Origin: Gnetum montanum
Taxonomy: Eukaryota; Streptophyta; Gnetopsida; Gnetales; Gnetaceae
Direction of reading: 5' to 3'
Assembly (NCBI GenBank): GCA_015680685.1
Contig: MNCI01022058.1
Coordinates: 7,635-71,634 of the forward strand
Length of the DNA stretch: 64,000 nucleotides
The position numbers and the translations under genes are program-made. The notes beneath the pieces were generated by a model that made no database searches, had not been told where the DNA came from, and saw only the letters and a list, made by a program, of their open reading frames with translations. Positions 24,066-37,449 of the stretch are shown here, one piece after another. Numbering within the stretch: the stretch's first letter is position 1; each line of letters begins with the position of its first letter.

Positions 24066-26099
24066 TACCCACACAACTGAATGAAAACTCATCCTCGAGT
24101 TCCTTACAAAATATTGGGAAGGTATTGAATTATTGACTAAATGACAACTGATGGTGACATGGGTGAAAAACTCAAAGTGCCTGGTGAACGAATTGACAAA
24201 CATATTATAGCATTGGTGTTCATAACCATTATGGTGAACACTATACATAGATGACATCCAGACCCTCATCCAATAGCTTGAAGAGAAAGAGAGAGAAAAA
24301 AGAGAATGAGGTGTGTTGCTGCCGATCTCAAAAATGTGCACTCCATTGTTTATCCATAGCCACATGATGAAGCATGTTCCTTGCAGAACTGCTCCTGCTC
24401 CAGTCCATCCCAAGTGCTCCCTCCTATCCTAGTCCATTGTACATATGGTCATCATCTACACACACAACATATTCATAAATTAGCAAGGATAGATAAGATA
24501 AGATACAATGTAGTTGATACCTTGCCCCTATATGAAGTACCTTGGCTAGGTTGTGGGTATGGCAGATACTAGGTTAGAGGTTTTTAACTGATAACTACCC
24601 AAGGTGTAGGGGTAAGATAGGTAATGGAATGGAAAAATTTGTGACAAGGCCCCCATGACTAAGAGCGAACCTCTGATAGAAATAGGGTGGAAAAACTAAA
24701 GGAATAAGAAAGATAAGAGAAATAACAACAGTGAAGCCAATAAAATGGATTTCATGGATGGGGATGAAATGAGAAATGGTTGATTGCAAAGAATGTTTAA
24801 GGAAAAGAACTTAACAATTGTACCATAAAGGAATGTTAGTGGGTCCTCCCCAAAGCAAGCTCATGCCTTTTATGCCTTGATAGACCTGCAAACCAAAGAG
24901 TCCATAGGCTCTAGAAATGATGTATGGAACAATGGTTAAGAACTTAACCATAAGAAGTTACCAAAGATGAACAATGCCTCAACCAAGATATAGACTGATC
25001 ATAAAACCAGCAATGAGATGGAATATGGGAAGAAATATGGAAGGAGAGGAGAAAATGAAATGGAATCCCAAGAGCAAGGATGTGTAAAGTCCCTTATGTA
25101 TTATATGGTTACGATAACTGAATAGAATTCATTCCAAATCTAGATTCAAACAAATCACATTCAGTGACCTCGGATCAACACATTTGACCAACCCATCCTC
25201 TTGAAGCAACAAGAATGCATTCATAAAGTCACCATCATTCCAAGGAGAGAAAGATAGAGAAGCAGGAAGTGAGAAAGGGCCTTAGTTAGAGGGAACCTTC
25301 AAGCATGGGTAACATGTCTTTCCAATGCCATAACTAGTGTTTGTAGCCCATATCTCATTATTATGTCTAAGGGGTGTGCTTTGAATTCTCACCATTTTTT
25401 GACATGAGGACCACACCATGCAAAGACTTATTTAATTCATTCGACTTCTTGATGTTTGATCAACTACAGAATGGTGGAAAACCCATGAAAAACATCCAAG
25501 TACCTAAGAGAATAGCTAGCACAAGTGCGTCAAATTCCCTTAAATTCGTATCCTTTTCAACCATTGAGTCCTTCCTTGGTTTGAAGAATACCTAGCCACC
25601 ATTACATTAATAAGTTCATTTATAAAAAGGGACAGTATAGTTCCAAAGCCAAGGGAGACCAGAGAGTTGAATGGATGAATGGAAGTCATGGAATCATTGC
25701 TTGTTTTATCAAAAGAACCATATCTTAGTATCAACATTGAAAGTCAAAGGTAAAAACCAAACATTAGCAATCAACATCATTATAGTACAATCCACCATCA
25801 TGAGCACTTATTGTATGACGAATGAAAGTAAATCGAACAAAGAAATAATAAAAATATGAACTATGGTGTAAAAAAAAATAAGTAAAATTGAAAAGATGTG
25901 TAAAAAAAATGTGTAAAAAAAATACAAAAAGAGCTGAGGGCTTAGAATGGTTAGCATTGATGGCCATCTCCCCCACAACTGAGTTCGAATGAGGAGATCC
26001 AAAATAACAAGCAGGATTATCCACCAACAGAGGTAGTATTGGTACTGGTTGTTCTAGGCTCATGGAAAGATTTGGTTTGTTGGATGTTGACTAGCAATT
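24066..26099 (-). other. element A 3' noncoding region
   Basis: Lies between integrase and 3' LTR. Minus-sense AATTCAAAGCACACCCCTTAG (25370-25395) preceded by GTCTTTGCATGGTGTGGTCC matches two places in E (53170 and 53270). A G-rich tract GTTGTGGGGGAGATGG sits near 25965. Open frames here (24063-24413, 25764-26063) look spurious. Confidence 0.6.
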
Positions 26100-27439
26100 T
26101 CTTATCCAAGCTCTCAGGTTTGTAAATCATCATGGCCCCTGAAGGAAAAGTTTCATGAATAATATAAGGTCCTTCCCATAGCATTTGAAATTTAGTTCAT
26201 TGTGGCACATGTGTGGGATTCTAGTAGAGAACCTTATCTCCCGGTTGATATTTAACTTTACTAATCCTTAGTTCATGACGTTGTTTGTTAAAGGCCTTGT
26301 GCAATTTGTTAGATGACAGGGTAGCTAATCAATTTTCATCTAGCAACTTAAGGTTCATCAATCGTTCTTTCTGTGCTAAATTAAGGTCAAGGTTGAGATC
26401 ACACACCATAGATAGTGTATGGAGCTCAGCTTGAATAGGAAGCATTGGAAGTTTACCATACACTAACTCATAGGGAGAGTAGCCTAGAGGGAGTTTCCAT
26501 GTGGAGCAGTATGCCCAAAGAGCATTTTTTAGTTTGGTTCTCCAGTCTTGCCTATATTTGCTAATGGTTCATGTCAATATTTTCGTAATCTCCCTATTGG
26601 TGACTTCGGCTTAACCATTCACTTGAGGGTGATATGGTGTAGTCATCTTGTGTTCCACTCCTAAGCGTTGCATTAACTTTCAAAACGTCGAACCTATAAA
26701 GTGTGTACCATTGTCAGAAATAAGTACACAAGGCATACCAAACTTGTTAATGATTTTTCATTGAATAAATCATGTAGCGGTAGATGATGTATAATTCGTA
26801 ACAGTGGTTGCTTCTGCCCACTTTGTGATATAGTCAACAGCAACAATAATGTAGGCTTTTTCATTGGACATTGGTGTAATAGGCACCATAAAATCAATTT
26901 TCCATATGTCAAAGGGTTCTAAAGGTTGAATCCATTGTTGTGGACCCTCCATTCTGGCAGTCATTCCCCCATCACGTTGGCAGCGTTTACAAGATTGGAC
27001 AAAATGATGAGCGTCTTGGAACAATATAGGCCAATAATATCTTGTAAGCAAGATTTTAACGGTTATTCTGCTCCCAACATAATGACCCCCACAAGGACCC
27101 TCATGAGCATCTTGGAGAACTCATAATTGATCTACATCAGGAACACACCATCCAACCAAGCCATCAGAGCATACCTTATAAAGATGCCCATTGATTTCCA
27201 TGAAATACTTGGCTCAGTGTAGAAACTTCTGTTTCTTTTTAACGTCTAACTCTTGTGGTTTTTCTTGTGTAAGGAGATAGGTAAGAATGCTACTATAACA
27301 ATTTTTCTCCATGGTTAATTGATTATTTACTACACTTGTAAAGAGGAATTCATCAAGAAAGTGATCAGAAAGTAGATATTCATCCTCTTTGTTATCCCAT
27401 CTTAACCAAGATAAATGATCAGCAACAACGTTCTCGGTG
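26100..27439 (-). pseudogene. element A integrase
   Basis: Zinc-binding part HHFVQSCKRCQRDGGMTARM, then IQPLEPFDIWKIDFMVPIT and VAVDYITKWAEAT (26770-27051), and a YHPQVNG-stop-AEVTNRE block at about 26590-26625 where the catalytic Glu (26605-26607) is kept but the preceding Gln codon is TAA. The C-terminal part (near 26100-26250) reads LWEGPYIIHETFPSGAMM. Confidence 0.8.
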
Positions 27440-29100
27440 CCTTTACAATCTATCATCGTAAGATCAAACTCTTGTAAGATTACGAGCCATCATATGATGC
27501 GAGGGCTCACCGTTGGTTTATTCAGCAAGAACCAAATTACACTATGGTCTGTGTGTACAAATACCTTATAGCCCAATACATAGTGCCTAAACTTATCTAG
27601 CGGAAACACCACAGCCATTAATTCCTTTTCCATTGTGGTGTAGTTCATTTGTGCACTAGCAATACTTTGGATTTCATGGTGAATGTAATAGGGTCATTTC
27701 TGGTCATCTAACTATGTAAGTACAACTCCTAGAGCATAGTTGGATGTGCTAATCATTATGTGGAATGGTCTGGACTAGTCATGAGCTTATAGAATAAGCA
27801 TTTCTACAAGCTTCTACTTCAAGGTTTGCAAAGATAGTTCACATTCCCTGGTCTAGTCAAAGGGTACATCCTTTTTTTTTGTTCAACTAATGGTTTTGCA
27901 ACCTTTGAAAAGTTCTCAATGAATCTTCTATAATAGCTAGTGTGTCTAAGGAATGATCAGATGTCTTTTCCAGTTTCAGGTTGGTGTGTGATTCCTTGGA
28001 TGACTTTAATCTTTTTGGGGTCTACCTCTATCCCTATTTGTGAAATCTTATGTCCTAATACTACGCCTTCTTGGACCATTAAATGGATTTTTTGCCAGTG
28101 AAGCCTTAAATTGGTTTCAACATAATCGGTCTAATGCTTGACTAAAGTCTGCTCCGTAGGTGGAAAAATCATCCATGAAGACCTCTACACCATTCCCTAT
28201 TTGCTGCTGAAAGATACTTAGAACCAAACATTGAAACATTGCAGGGGTATTGCACAAGCTAAACAACATCTGTCTGTATGCGAATGTCCCACAAGGACTT
28301 GTAAACGTAGTCTTGGCTTAGTCTTTTGGTGCTATTTGAATTTGGTTGTATCCACTGTACCCAGTTAGAAAACTATAGTAGCAATGCCCTACAATGGTGT
28401 CTAAGACTTGGTCAATGAATGATAATGGAAAGTGGTCTTTGAATGTTGCCATGTTTAGTAGCCTAAAGCCTATACACACCCTCCATTTACCTCCCTATTT
28501 GGGCACAATGACTAAGGGACTAATCCATTCACTATCAGCAATGGGGTAAATGAACCTAGCTTTTAGAAGTTGTTCAATTTCTTCTTTAACCACTTGCTTC
28601 AACATTGGGTTCAATCTCCTTTACAGTTATCATCGAGGCTTCATGGAGGGGTCAGTGTAAATTCTATGTTGGCATATCCTAGGGTCTATTCCAGTGAATT
28701 TAGGATATGACCAAACAAACACTTTCGACCATTTTTTTACCATTTTCAACAGTCTCTCTTTTTGTTGAGGAGTGAGCTTAGCATTAATAATTACTGGTTT
28801 TCCCTTTTTGAGAAATGTATACTCCATACTGATGGGAAATGGTCTTAACTCAAGGGGCTCTTACTTAAAGTTGTCAGGGATTTCCAACTTCCCCCAGTTG
28901 ATACTTTCAATGTCGAGACATGGAAGTTGGTGATGGACTTACTCTAATGTATTTATTCTATCAATGTAAGTGCAAGTCAAACCCTCAGTTGGTTCCATGC
29001 ATATAGTTGAATTTCTCTCTTGGTCAGCTATCAGCCACTGGGTGCCTTCCTTTCTTGTGGCTACTGCATATAGGCATCTTTGTATGTTGGTTACTTGTGC
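27440..29100 (-). pseudogene. element A reverse transcriptase and RNase H
   Basis: The N-terminal LKMVKKWSKVFVWSYPKFTG and DPRICQHRIYTDPSMKPR (28630-28827) lead into RT. The catalytic block VFMDDFSTYG is at about 28155-28181. RNase H follows, ending VHTDHSVIWFLLNKPTVSPR and MIDCKGTENVVADHLSWLRW (near 27560-27395). FMDDFSxYG is characteristic of the Athila/Tat branch. Stops such as CGA-TGA-TAA after KP show decay. Confidence 0.8.
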
Positions 29101-29139
29101 ACACTAGTTGCATGAAGGCAATGTTAAATGTTGTACAAA

Positions 29140-29639
29140 CTAGGAATTATGCACGTAATTACACCCTATGTCACTGTACGCGATGCATGGAACTTTCTTC
29201 TTCTTGATCTTTCCAAATGTGTTTTTCTTTGATATTTCTAGGGAAAGATCACATATTCCTAGGCACACATCCATTGTGCTTAACCATGCTCTTTCCATTA
29301 TGATTGGGAAGTCCCCCTTTCTATTGTTAACTTGAATCACTAGGAAGTCGGTTGGATACGACCACCCACAAATAGTGGTGATGATGTCCTCTACTAGTCC
29401 CAATGGGACAATGATGAACTAGTCAGTCAAATCTAAACATATGTTACTCTTTTTCAATGAAGGTAGGTTCCAGGCTTTATACATTTCTTGAGAGATTAAG
29501 TTGACACTAGAACCTGAATCCAAAAGAGCTTTGGACGGTTCATTCCTAGCAATTTGTAGATATATAAGAGGACTTCCAGGATCAAAAAGTTTCCTAGAAA
29601 GGTGGCCAGCTTTAATCCAATTGATGATGGCATGAGTCA
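29140..29639 (-). pseudogene. element A aspartic protease
   Basis: Open at the N-terminal end: YLQIARNEPSKALLDSGSSV holds the active site DSGS (near 29510-29530), followed by NLISQEMYKAW. Downstream in another open stretch: GLVEDIITTICGWSYPTDFLV and ERAWLSTMDVCLG. A stop separates the two parts. Confidence 0.8.
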
Positions 29640-31681
29640 ACATGATCGTATGTATTGGGCATAGTTTTTGGTTTGAAGGGAGTTTTGAAGATTCGAATGA
29701 TGGTGAGGCATTTGGAGGATTAGCTGCTTCTGGTTGTAAGGACTTAGTTGGACTATTGGTTCTAAAGAAAGGTCTCTTCTTTGTGTGGCTATTTGAACCA
29801 ACAGTAGATTGAGGATTAATAGCCCTTGTAGTGTTATGTTGTTGCGATTGGGTAGGGAGCCCACCCTGCATAGCTGGAGCAAGTGGTAATGGAGCTAAGA
29901 GTGGAAGAGATGCAGCCAAATGAGAAGGATAATTTTTTTGTGGAACATCACCCCTAGGAGAAGGAGTTCTATAGTACTCTAGGGCTTGGTAGTGAGGCTA
30001 AGGAGTGATGTGACTAGTAGAGTCACGTGGGGAGATCGGCTGCTACACGTAGTATCCATATGGGTCAGGCTGACAGTAAGGGTACTGTTGATGTGGTGGT
30101 GACATTCCCCACGATTGTGGGTGTTGGCATTGTTGATATTGCTCATTTGGTTGTGGTGGAGTTCCACTTGGATAATACATCAAGGGTTGGTGGAACTGCC
30201 TTGGATTACCTTGAGGATAAGGTAACCTTCGGGGTGTTTGCTTTCTATTTAATCATGGGTTGAGTGCATACATCCTAGATTCTTGCAGATGTGAGATTAT
30301 GGGGCAACATCCCTCAGGATGGTCATATTTGCATATCTCACATCCACCATCATTATTTGTATCCAAATCCGCAACCTCTTTGATGATGGCCACTTTACCC
30401 TTACCTTTGTTACGTGCATATTTAGCTTCTCTCTTTTTTCTTCTTTCTCAATCATTACTTTATTCCCTAAACTCCTCTAGTATTTTAAGAACAGTTTAAA
30501 ATTTATTATCTAGGGAGTCCCACATTTGATTTACCTTTTCTGATACTTCTAATGCAAATTTATGAATGGGCAAAGTTTTCTTATTCATCATCTCTTTTAG
30601 TGGTGACTCTTCTTCATCCTCACAAAATCCAACTCCCTTCTTTCGAAGGGAAGGATCTCTGTTATATTCTTCCGCACTCTCTCTTTTTCTTAACTCACCT
30701 TTCTCTTTAGCAACTTACTCCAACAATCTTTGTACTTGATGGGCCCTAAGCTCAGATAGCCCTCCTTGGGCATAAGTCCCAAGGGTTCTTCGTGTTTCGT
30801 GCCTAAGCCCATCCATGAGATGGTGCAGTTGTTCCCTCTGTGAGTAACCATGGCCTAGGCAACGATGTAACAATGCATAATATTGGCCCATGGCAGCATC
30901 CAGGGGTTCATGTCTTCCTTGTTTCCATCCTTGGATTTGCTTTCATAGGTTGGACACTCAAGAGTACGTTTGATAATTATCATTGAACAGTTCTAACATG
31001 GTACTCCATCGGTGAATGGACTCCAGTTCTAAGGATCAATACCAACTTTCTACTTCCTTGATCAGTGTCCATGGAAACAACTTGAGTTTTTGCCACTCAT
31101 TTTCTATGTTTTGCAAGGCACATGCATCATGAAATGCTTGCAAATGATTTTGAGGATCAGTGTTGCATCCCCCTTCAAATCATGGGATATTGTTCATGTC
31201 CAATCTTTTGATCCTATTGTTCATGTTCACCACCCTCATTTTCACCTATGACATATGGCACATCCAGCAACCACTTCCCCTTCATAGATTTATGATGTCT
31301 CTCCTGTTGTAAGTCCCTTTGACGTTGTGCCTCTGTGGGTCGATACTCTCTCGAGACGTGTTCATGCACAATGTACTCTGCCTGTAAGTGTTGCATACCA
31401 ATTCGTGTGAGAGCATGAAGAAGCATGGTTGGGACTAAATGATCAAGAGGTAACACTATGTTACCTTCTAAATCATGCCAACATAGTTGTTCATCCTAGT
31501 GAAGGATAAAGGTAAAGTTTGGTATATACTCATCGAGATGAATGTATACCACACGAAACTGTTGGGGCACTAGCAGGTCATCATGTTCACTATGCCTCCA
31601 ATTGTTCATTGTGTTAGACCTAGGCAGTGAAACACTCTCATAAGAAGAAGGAGGCATGATTAATTCTTCAATGTGCGACAC
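29640..31681 (-). pseudogene. element A gag
   Basis: Starts with an ATG at 31681 (MSHIEELIMPPSSYESVSL), then YIHLDEYIPNFTFILH and a GN-I/V-LPLDHLVPTML block, a capsid-like middle part, and the zinc knuckle C-E-I-C-K-Y-D-H-P-E-G-C-C-P at 30304-30342. It is followed by a P/Q-rich stretch that leads to the protease. It is broken by several stops. The knuckle spacing (C-x2-C-x3-H-x3-C) is shorter than in usual CCHC knuckles. Confidence 0.75.
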
Positions 31682-31785
31682 TTTTCTCTTCTCTTTTCTA
31701 ATAATTTTAAAATAACCAATCCTAAGGGTTCATTCCAATGATGGAAAGATTTCCTAAGTTCTATTTAGTACACAAACAACAAAGT

Positions 31786-31803
31786 CCCTAGCAACGGCAC
31801 CAA
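31786..31803 (-). promoter_or_regulatory. element A primer binding site
   Basis: Minus sense TTGGTGCCGTTGCTAGGG directly follows the 5' LTR. It resembles the tRNA-Asp complement TGGCGCCGTTGCCGGGG with C-to-T differences. Confidence 0.7.
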
Positions 31804-32666
31804 TGATGAGTGGCAAGGTATCCCTATGCTCAACCATATGAATATGAGCGTCCACGCATGATTTGGTTGAATTCCAAGGACTAAGTGCTTGTGCACCTTT
31901 ATAGAACAAGGATGGGTTAGTTAATCGTTGTCTTCGCAAGCTCACTTGTATAGCACAATTGTATGGTTAAGTAAACTTGAGTTATATGATTTTTATATAT
32001 TTTTATGTTTTATGTCTTGGTGCTAAAAAGGAAGAAGTGAAATAATTAAGTAACTAATTTAATTTAGCTAATCAACTATGCTCTAACTAGTCCTAACACC
32101 AGCATTTGTTCCCACTTGTCGTACACATCCTAAACTAGTGTAGCACTACTAGGATTACCAAACACTAATCGTTACTAGGTTATCAAGTGTTCCATGCATG
32201 CTCGAAGTGGTCATGCTGAGTGTGCTTACTTGGAAGAATTAACAAGGTGAGAGAGAAAACATTAATTAACTACAGAAAGCATTAAATAACTATAAATAAC
32301 ATGAAGGATAAGAGATAATCTATTCTGAATGTTGCACGGGTTATCACAAAGTTTATCTTTATTTTTTTCCACAAGGTGTGCTCAGGTACACAATGCTCGA
32401 ATAAAAATCTGTTCACTTTATGACTCCTCTTACGGGCACTCAAAAATAATTCTAACTCTGAGAAGGAAAAAGTGTAAGAGTTTGGGTAAGGGACTAAGAG
32501 ACTAAATTAACCTATTGCCAAACCAAGTGTTCCTACCTCTTATTTATAGGTGATGAGACAAGCTCCGACATTGAATGTTTGATATTGCTTGGTAGGCTCC
32601 GATATTGCGGACCTTAGCTTCGATATCGCGGATGCAATATCGCAGCCTCGATATCGTGGTTCATCA
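31804..32666 (-). repeat. element A 5' LTR
   Basis: 863 bp, collinear with 23212-24065. TATAAATA (minus sense) is at 32541-32548. GATATCG-type repeats fill 32570-32660. Confidence 0.9.
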
Positions 32667-34093
32667 ATATTCCTCAAAAGACACATATTTGCATATAAAT
32701 GACCACTAAAATAACCTTCAAAATGAGATATGGCCAAAGAGAAAACTATTTCCATGATTATAAAGTACTTTCCAAAATGATCCCAACAACACTAATTTTA
32801 CCTAAGTCAGACTCCTAGAAGCAAAGTTATGGGTGCTCAAAGTTTGATTAATAAAATAATATTTAATTATCACTAGAAAGGATTAGAAAGCCCAAAAGTG
32901 CTTGTGCCCCAATAGGCCCCACAAATAGCAAATTCCAAGCATACGAGTCTCATCAACACCACATATCATATTCTACCAATCCACATCATACCATACATCC
33001 CATATATATTAATAAACAATTTGTAACCAAAATCGTACAATTTTGGGAAATATGGAAAATAACATGCCTAAGCTCAAACTTTGAGCTATCCACCCCACAT
33101 GCCTTCATTGCATAATCATATACACTAATCCAACATAAAAATATAGGGAAAAGGTAAAAACAACGCATGAATTAAAACTGTTAGGGTAGAAAGGCTAAAA
33201 CAAGAAGAAAATCCTCAAAAATCTGGTAGTACTTTGTTTCTCTCCCAACAATTTCTACACCCACGTAGATATGACCATAGCAATCCCAAATCCAAGTTCA
33301 AAATAAGCAAAAATTGTCCACAAGGCTTAAAATCTAGAAAAAAAGAAGAAAGTAGAAAGAAAAATTGAAGAAAATAGACTCCTATGTGTTTCTGTTTCTG
33401 CAAATAGAAAAACAAAAAACAAAACCCAAAACCCAAAACCCAATTTCTCCCAAGAAATGATGAGGCGATGGCACGAAAAAACATTAAAAAAAACATATCA
33501 AATAAAACTATGCATAAAGCATAAAGCATAATGATGCACTTTTCCTATGTCACGTGAGTTACTTTTTCTCTTTTTTCATTTGCATTATTTATAATTTTTA
33601 TTTTTTATGAACGAACGATTTTCATAAGTAAATATTTTTTCTCCTCCACAATTAATATCGTTAACTTTAAACCTACGTAATAAACACACTGGGACTCCAA
33701 ATCAAAATCCATTTGAACCTATGAGATCCTTCTCATATGCTCTACACATTCACATGTTAAAACCACACCTGAACATCATGCAACATAGTGTTATAGTACC
33801 AATTCCAAAATACCAAAATCGCACATAAAGCATAAAAACACACCTAATATGTGCTCTTGTACCCCAATCTAACACCCCAACCAACAACATCACCTATCTA
33901 ACACATCACGCAAGGCTAGTGTACATAATCACATTACTTAAGCATGTAAAGACAACATAATCATAACATAAAACAAAGCCTCATAACATATAAAATACAT
34001 TAACTCGTCCCTAAAAACCTACCAGGACTCCACATGTAATGTATAACTCGTAGGTGGATGACCATACTTATTGTCTCTATATGGGATGTAACA
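32667..34093 (-). repeat. element B 3' LTR, part right of A
   Basis: Continues from the ATATT duplication (32667-32671) and is collinear with 39812-41224 of the right LTR. Ends GGGATGTAACA at 34093. A 104-codon open frame on the minus strand (33215-33529) has a partner in the other LTR only because LTRs are duplicates. Confidence 0.85.
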
Positions 34094-34108
34094 CTCTCCC
34101 TCCTTGAG
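34094..34108 (-). promoter_or_regulatory. element B polypurine tract
   Basis: In minus sense CTCAAGGAGGGAGAG touches the LTR start TGTTACATCCC. This is the plus-strand primer site for reverse transcription. Confidence 0.8.
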
Positions 34109-34419
34109 AATCTTCCTCCTAAAAGATCTCAAGATGAGCTACATGCATCACAGTCTCCACCTCCTAAGTAGCCTCTAAAACTCTATGTCTACTCCATAAA
34201 ATTTTGACCATAGGAACAACTTTACTATGTATATGTCACACCATATGATCAACAATCTTTACTAGTTACTCAACATAACTAACATCAGACTGCAGTTGCA
34301 TTCATAGCATAGAGACATAAAATACATCATGGACATGTGCCAAATGAGGAGGTAATGCTATTCGATAGGCCACTTTCCTAATCCATTGTAACACTTGAAA
34401 TGGACCAATATATCTAGGA
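34109..34419 (-). pseudogene. element B integrase end with chromodomain relic
   Basis: Minus strand: [31 protein letters not shown], later KVVPMVKILWSRHRVLEAT followed by the E-V-E-T-V end. The V-K-(I/V)-L-W-x-x-(H/R)-x-x-E-E-A-T-W pattern is that of the chromodomain at the C terminus of Tekay/Del chromoviruses, which directs insertion to marked chromatin. The W of the motif is a stop here. Confidence 0.7.
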
Positions 34420-35499
34420 GCCAATTTCTCTTTTCAGCCAAATCAGGTAAGGCCTTTTAAAGGAGAAACACGAAGAAATACATGATCTCCAACTACAAAC
34501 TCCAGTGGCCTTTGACGTCGATTGGAATATGCTACCTGCCTATCCTGTGCATCTCTCAATCTATCTCAGATCTCCCAAATCTACTCTATAGTCTGCCTCA
34601 CCAAATCTGTGCTCACCTGCTAACGATCTTCTATAGTATCCCAACATAAAGGTATTCTATATGGCCTACCATATAAAATCTCATATGGTACTGCTTGCAA
34701 GCTCTCTTGATAACTATTGTTATATGCAAATTCAGCTAATGGTAGCATCCGATCCCAACCTTCTCTATAGTGCAAAGCATAGGCTCTCAACATGTCTTCT
34801 AGAATTTAATTCACTTGTTTAGTTTGACCATCAGTTTGTGGATAATATCCCAAACTTATATTTAGCTTTGTACCCATCTCCTTTTGAAATGCTTGTCAAA
34901 AATGTGACATGAATTGAGCATCCCTATCACTAATAATCCATCATAGCACACCATGTAACTACACTATCTCTACAAGAAAGAGATGTGTAGTTTCTACTAG
35001 ACTTACTGATGATCGTGTGGTAAGAAAATGGGCAAACTTTGTTAACAAATCAATAATTACTAATATAGCCTCATGACCACTATGAACTCATGAAAGACCA
35101 ACAATGAAATTCATACCAATGGCATCCTATTTCCACTAAGAAATGTCATGGGAATACAAATATCCCCTAGGTCTTTGATCCTCGATCTTCACCTGCTCGA
35201 AAATTAAACAGCAAGATACATACTCTCCTACATTCCTCTTCATACCAGGTCACCAATACATTCATCGTAAATTCTTGTACATGTTCTGACTACCTGGATG
35301 CATTTTGGTATCTGCTCAAGTGGGCCTTGTCCATCAACTAAAGTCATAGAGCTTTTAGAACACATACTCAACCATCCCTCTGTACAACTCCATGACTATC
35401 CATAGAGAGTAACCCATTAGAGGTAATCTATTGCCTCAATGCCTGACACCAAGGGTCATGTCGTTGTTGCTCTTGTATCTACTCTTCCAAATATGATTG
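34420..35499 (-). pseudogene. element B integrase
   Basis: Recognisable blocks on the minus strand: IDLLTKFAHF, SDRDAQFMSHF (near 34920), YPQTDGQTKQVN (near 34830), ILEDMLRAYALHYREGWDRM and LAEFAYNNSYQ, then a C-terminal RPLEFVVGDHVFLRVSPLKG. The third catalytic position, Glu in the family (QTDGQxE), is Lys (codon at 34818-34820), and several stops are present. Confidence 0.75.
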
Positions 35500-36929
35500 G
35501 ATTGTTAAGTTATTAAGCTTACTCACCATCCTACTCAATGCATCTGCTACTTTTTTAGTCTTGCTAGGCCTATATTTAATAGTGAAATCAAAATAAGTAA
35601 GCAGCTCCATCCATCTACGTTGTCACAGGTTTAACTATGGCTAACTCATAAGATATTGGAGGCTCTTATGGTTATTCCAAATAGTAACTTGCTCCCCATA
35701 TAGATAATGCTGCCAAATCTTCAATGCAAAGATCATAGCACCCATTTCTAGATCATGCATGGGATATCTAGTTTCATGTGACCTCAATTAATGGGATGCA
35801 TAAGCCACAACATGTCCATCCTACATCAACACACAACAAAATCCATCTCCTAAAGCATCAGTACTAACATCATATGGATGTCTTGGTGTAGGAGATATTA
35901 GCATAGGAGCAATCATCAATCTATGCTCCAACTCCTCAAATGCAGCTTGACAAGCTGGGCCCCAAGTAAAGTTAGCCTCTTTTCTCAACAATCAGGTCAA
36001 AGGAGATGTTATGTGAGAAAAATGTTCCACAAACCTTTGGTAATATCCTACTAATCCCAAGAAGCTTCATATCTTCCCAACTGATTGTGGCCTAGGCTAA
36101 TCACGAACAACTGCAATCTTTGTAGGATCCACAAAGATACTAGCTCCTAACACCACATGTCCTAAGAACTGAATCTTTGATTGCCAAAATGAACACTTGG
36201 ACGATTGAGTATATAGTTGGTACTCCCTCAAAGTCTATAAAATGGTCTACAAGTGCTCTGCATATAATTTCTCATTAGGAGAAAATACTAAGATATCATC
36301 AATGAACATAATCACAAATTGATTTAGGAATGGACACATCACACTATTCACGAGGTGAATGAAAAATTTTGGTGCATTTGTCAACCCAAAGGATAGTACC
36401 AAAACTCATAATGGCCATATAGTATTCTAGATGTTGTCTTTAACACATCCTACTCACGAACCCGCACTTGATGATACCCAAACTTAAGATCAATCTTTGA
36501 GAATACATTAGCTCCCCAAAGTTGGTCCAACAAGTCATCAATGCATGGAAGAGGATATCTATTTTTCATAGTCACTTGGTTTAACTACCTGTAATCTATG
36601 CATAACTGCAAACCTCCATCCTTCTTTTTAACAAATAGCATAAGTGCACCCCACAATGAAACACTAGGGCAAATAAGGCCCTTATCCAAAAATTCATGTT
36701 GCTTAATATTTAGCTCTGCTAGCTCTATGGAAGACATCCTGTGTGGAGCCTTTGAAATAGGCTCTGTACCAAGTTTAAGTTTTATCTTGAACTTAATCTC
36801 TTACCTAGGTGCCAAACCTGATAATTTGGACTGGAATACATCAGGAAATTCATGGACCACAGGAACTTGATCTATCTCCACCATATCTATTTTATAGATT
36901 GTAGCCACAAAGCATTCATGCCTTTTTTA
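35500..36929 (-). pseudogene. element B reverse transcriptase and RNase H
   Basis: The minus strand carries [12 protein letters not shown]-type sequence, the catalytic FIDDILVFS (FIDDIL at about 36290-36306), FLGHVV and FLGLVGYYQRFVEHFS. Then comes RNase H: STDALGDGF, GHVVAYAS and a YRPSKTKKVADALSR end near 35520. Stops occur throughout. It would make DNA from the element RNA and remove the RNA strand. Confidence 0.75.
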
Positions 36930-37430
36930 AAGCATCCTACAGTACATCCAAGAGGAAACTAAATCCAAGGGCATAGTCCTTGGACAATTTTGTACCTCAA
37001 TTAGATCACCATCGACTGATTGTAATCATAGGAGCTTTTGTCAATAGTCCAAACTAGCATTGAACTACGACAACCAATCCATCCCCCAAATTACATCATA
37101 CATCTCAAGAGCCATAACATGCAAATCAGTAACCCATTACACACCTTCCAATTCTACTAACACATTCCTACACACCTGATCAACTCAAGTTTCATGACCC
37201 CAGGTAGAAGATACTATTAACCTAGGAGAAAGAGAATGACATACAAGAGATATATGGTGTGCAACCATAGGATCTATGAAAGAATGGCTAGCACTGAGAT
37301 TAAATAACATTAACATAGCAAAGCCCAAAATCATACCTCCCATCTCCATCATTGCGTTTGGCTGCACATCCAAAGGCTAGTCTGTTAAGTCATACACTCA
37401 TCCTTGAGTCCTCTGGTCCCGGCCTCTGAG
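36930..37430 (-). pseudogene. element B aspartic protease, active site lost
   Basis: An open stretch (37185-37373) contains MLFNLSASHSFIDPMVAHH, followed by a VIWGMDWLS block (near 37080), the usual arrangement in plant chromovirus proteases (LFDSGASHSFI ... VILGMDWL). The catalytic Asp is Asn here and the next residues are altered, so the enzyme would be dead. Confidence 0.7.
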
Positions 37431-37449
37431 CTAAGTAACTGGTGCTCCC

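Larger units (their letters stand above)
23212..32666 (-). mobile_element. element A: complete Ty3/Gypsy insertion, Athila/Tat-like
   Basis: 9455 bp from TGATGAGT (23212) to GGTTCATCA (32666), with two LTRs, PBS, gag, protease, RT-RNase H, integrase and a 2 kb 3' noncoding region. Perfect 5 bp target duplication ATATT at 23207-23211 and 32667-32671, in the LTR of B. Over the first 190 bp the two LTRs differ, by eye, at about one site in nine, mostly by transitions. Confidence 0.92.

Noticed and set aside
24063-24413. 116-codon minus-strand frame at the element A LTR edge
   Set aside because: Crosses the PPT/LTR boundary and has no counterpart in C or E.
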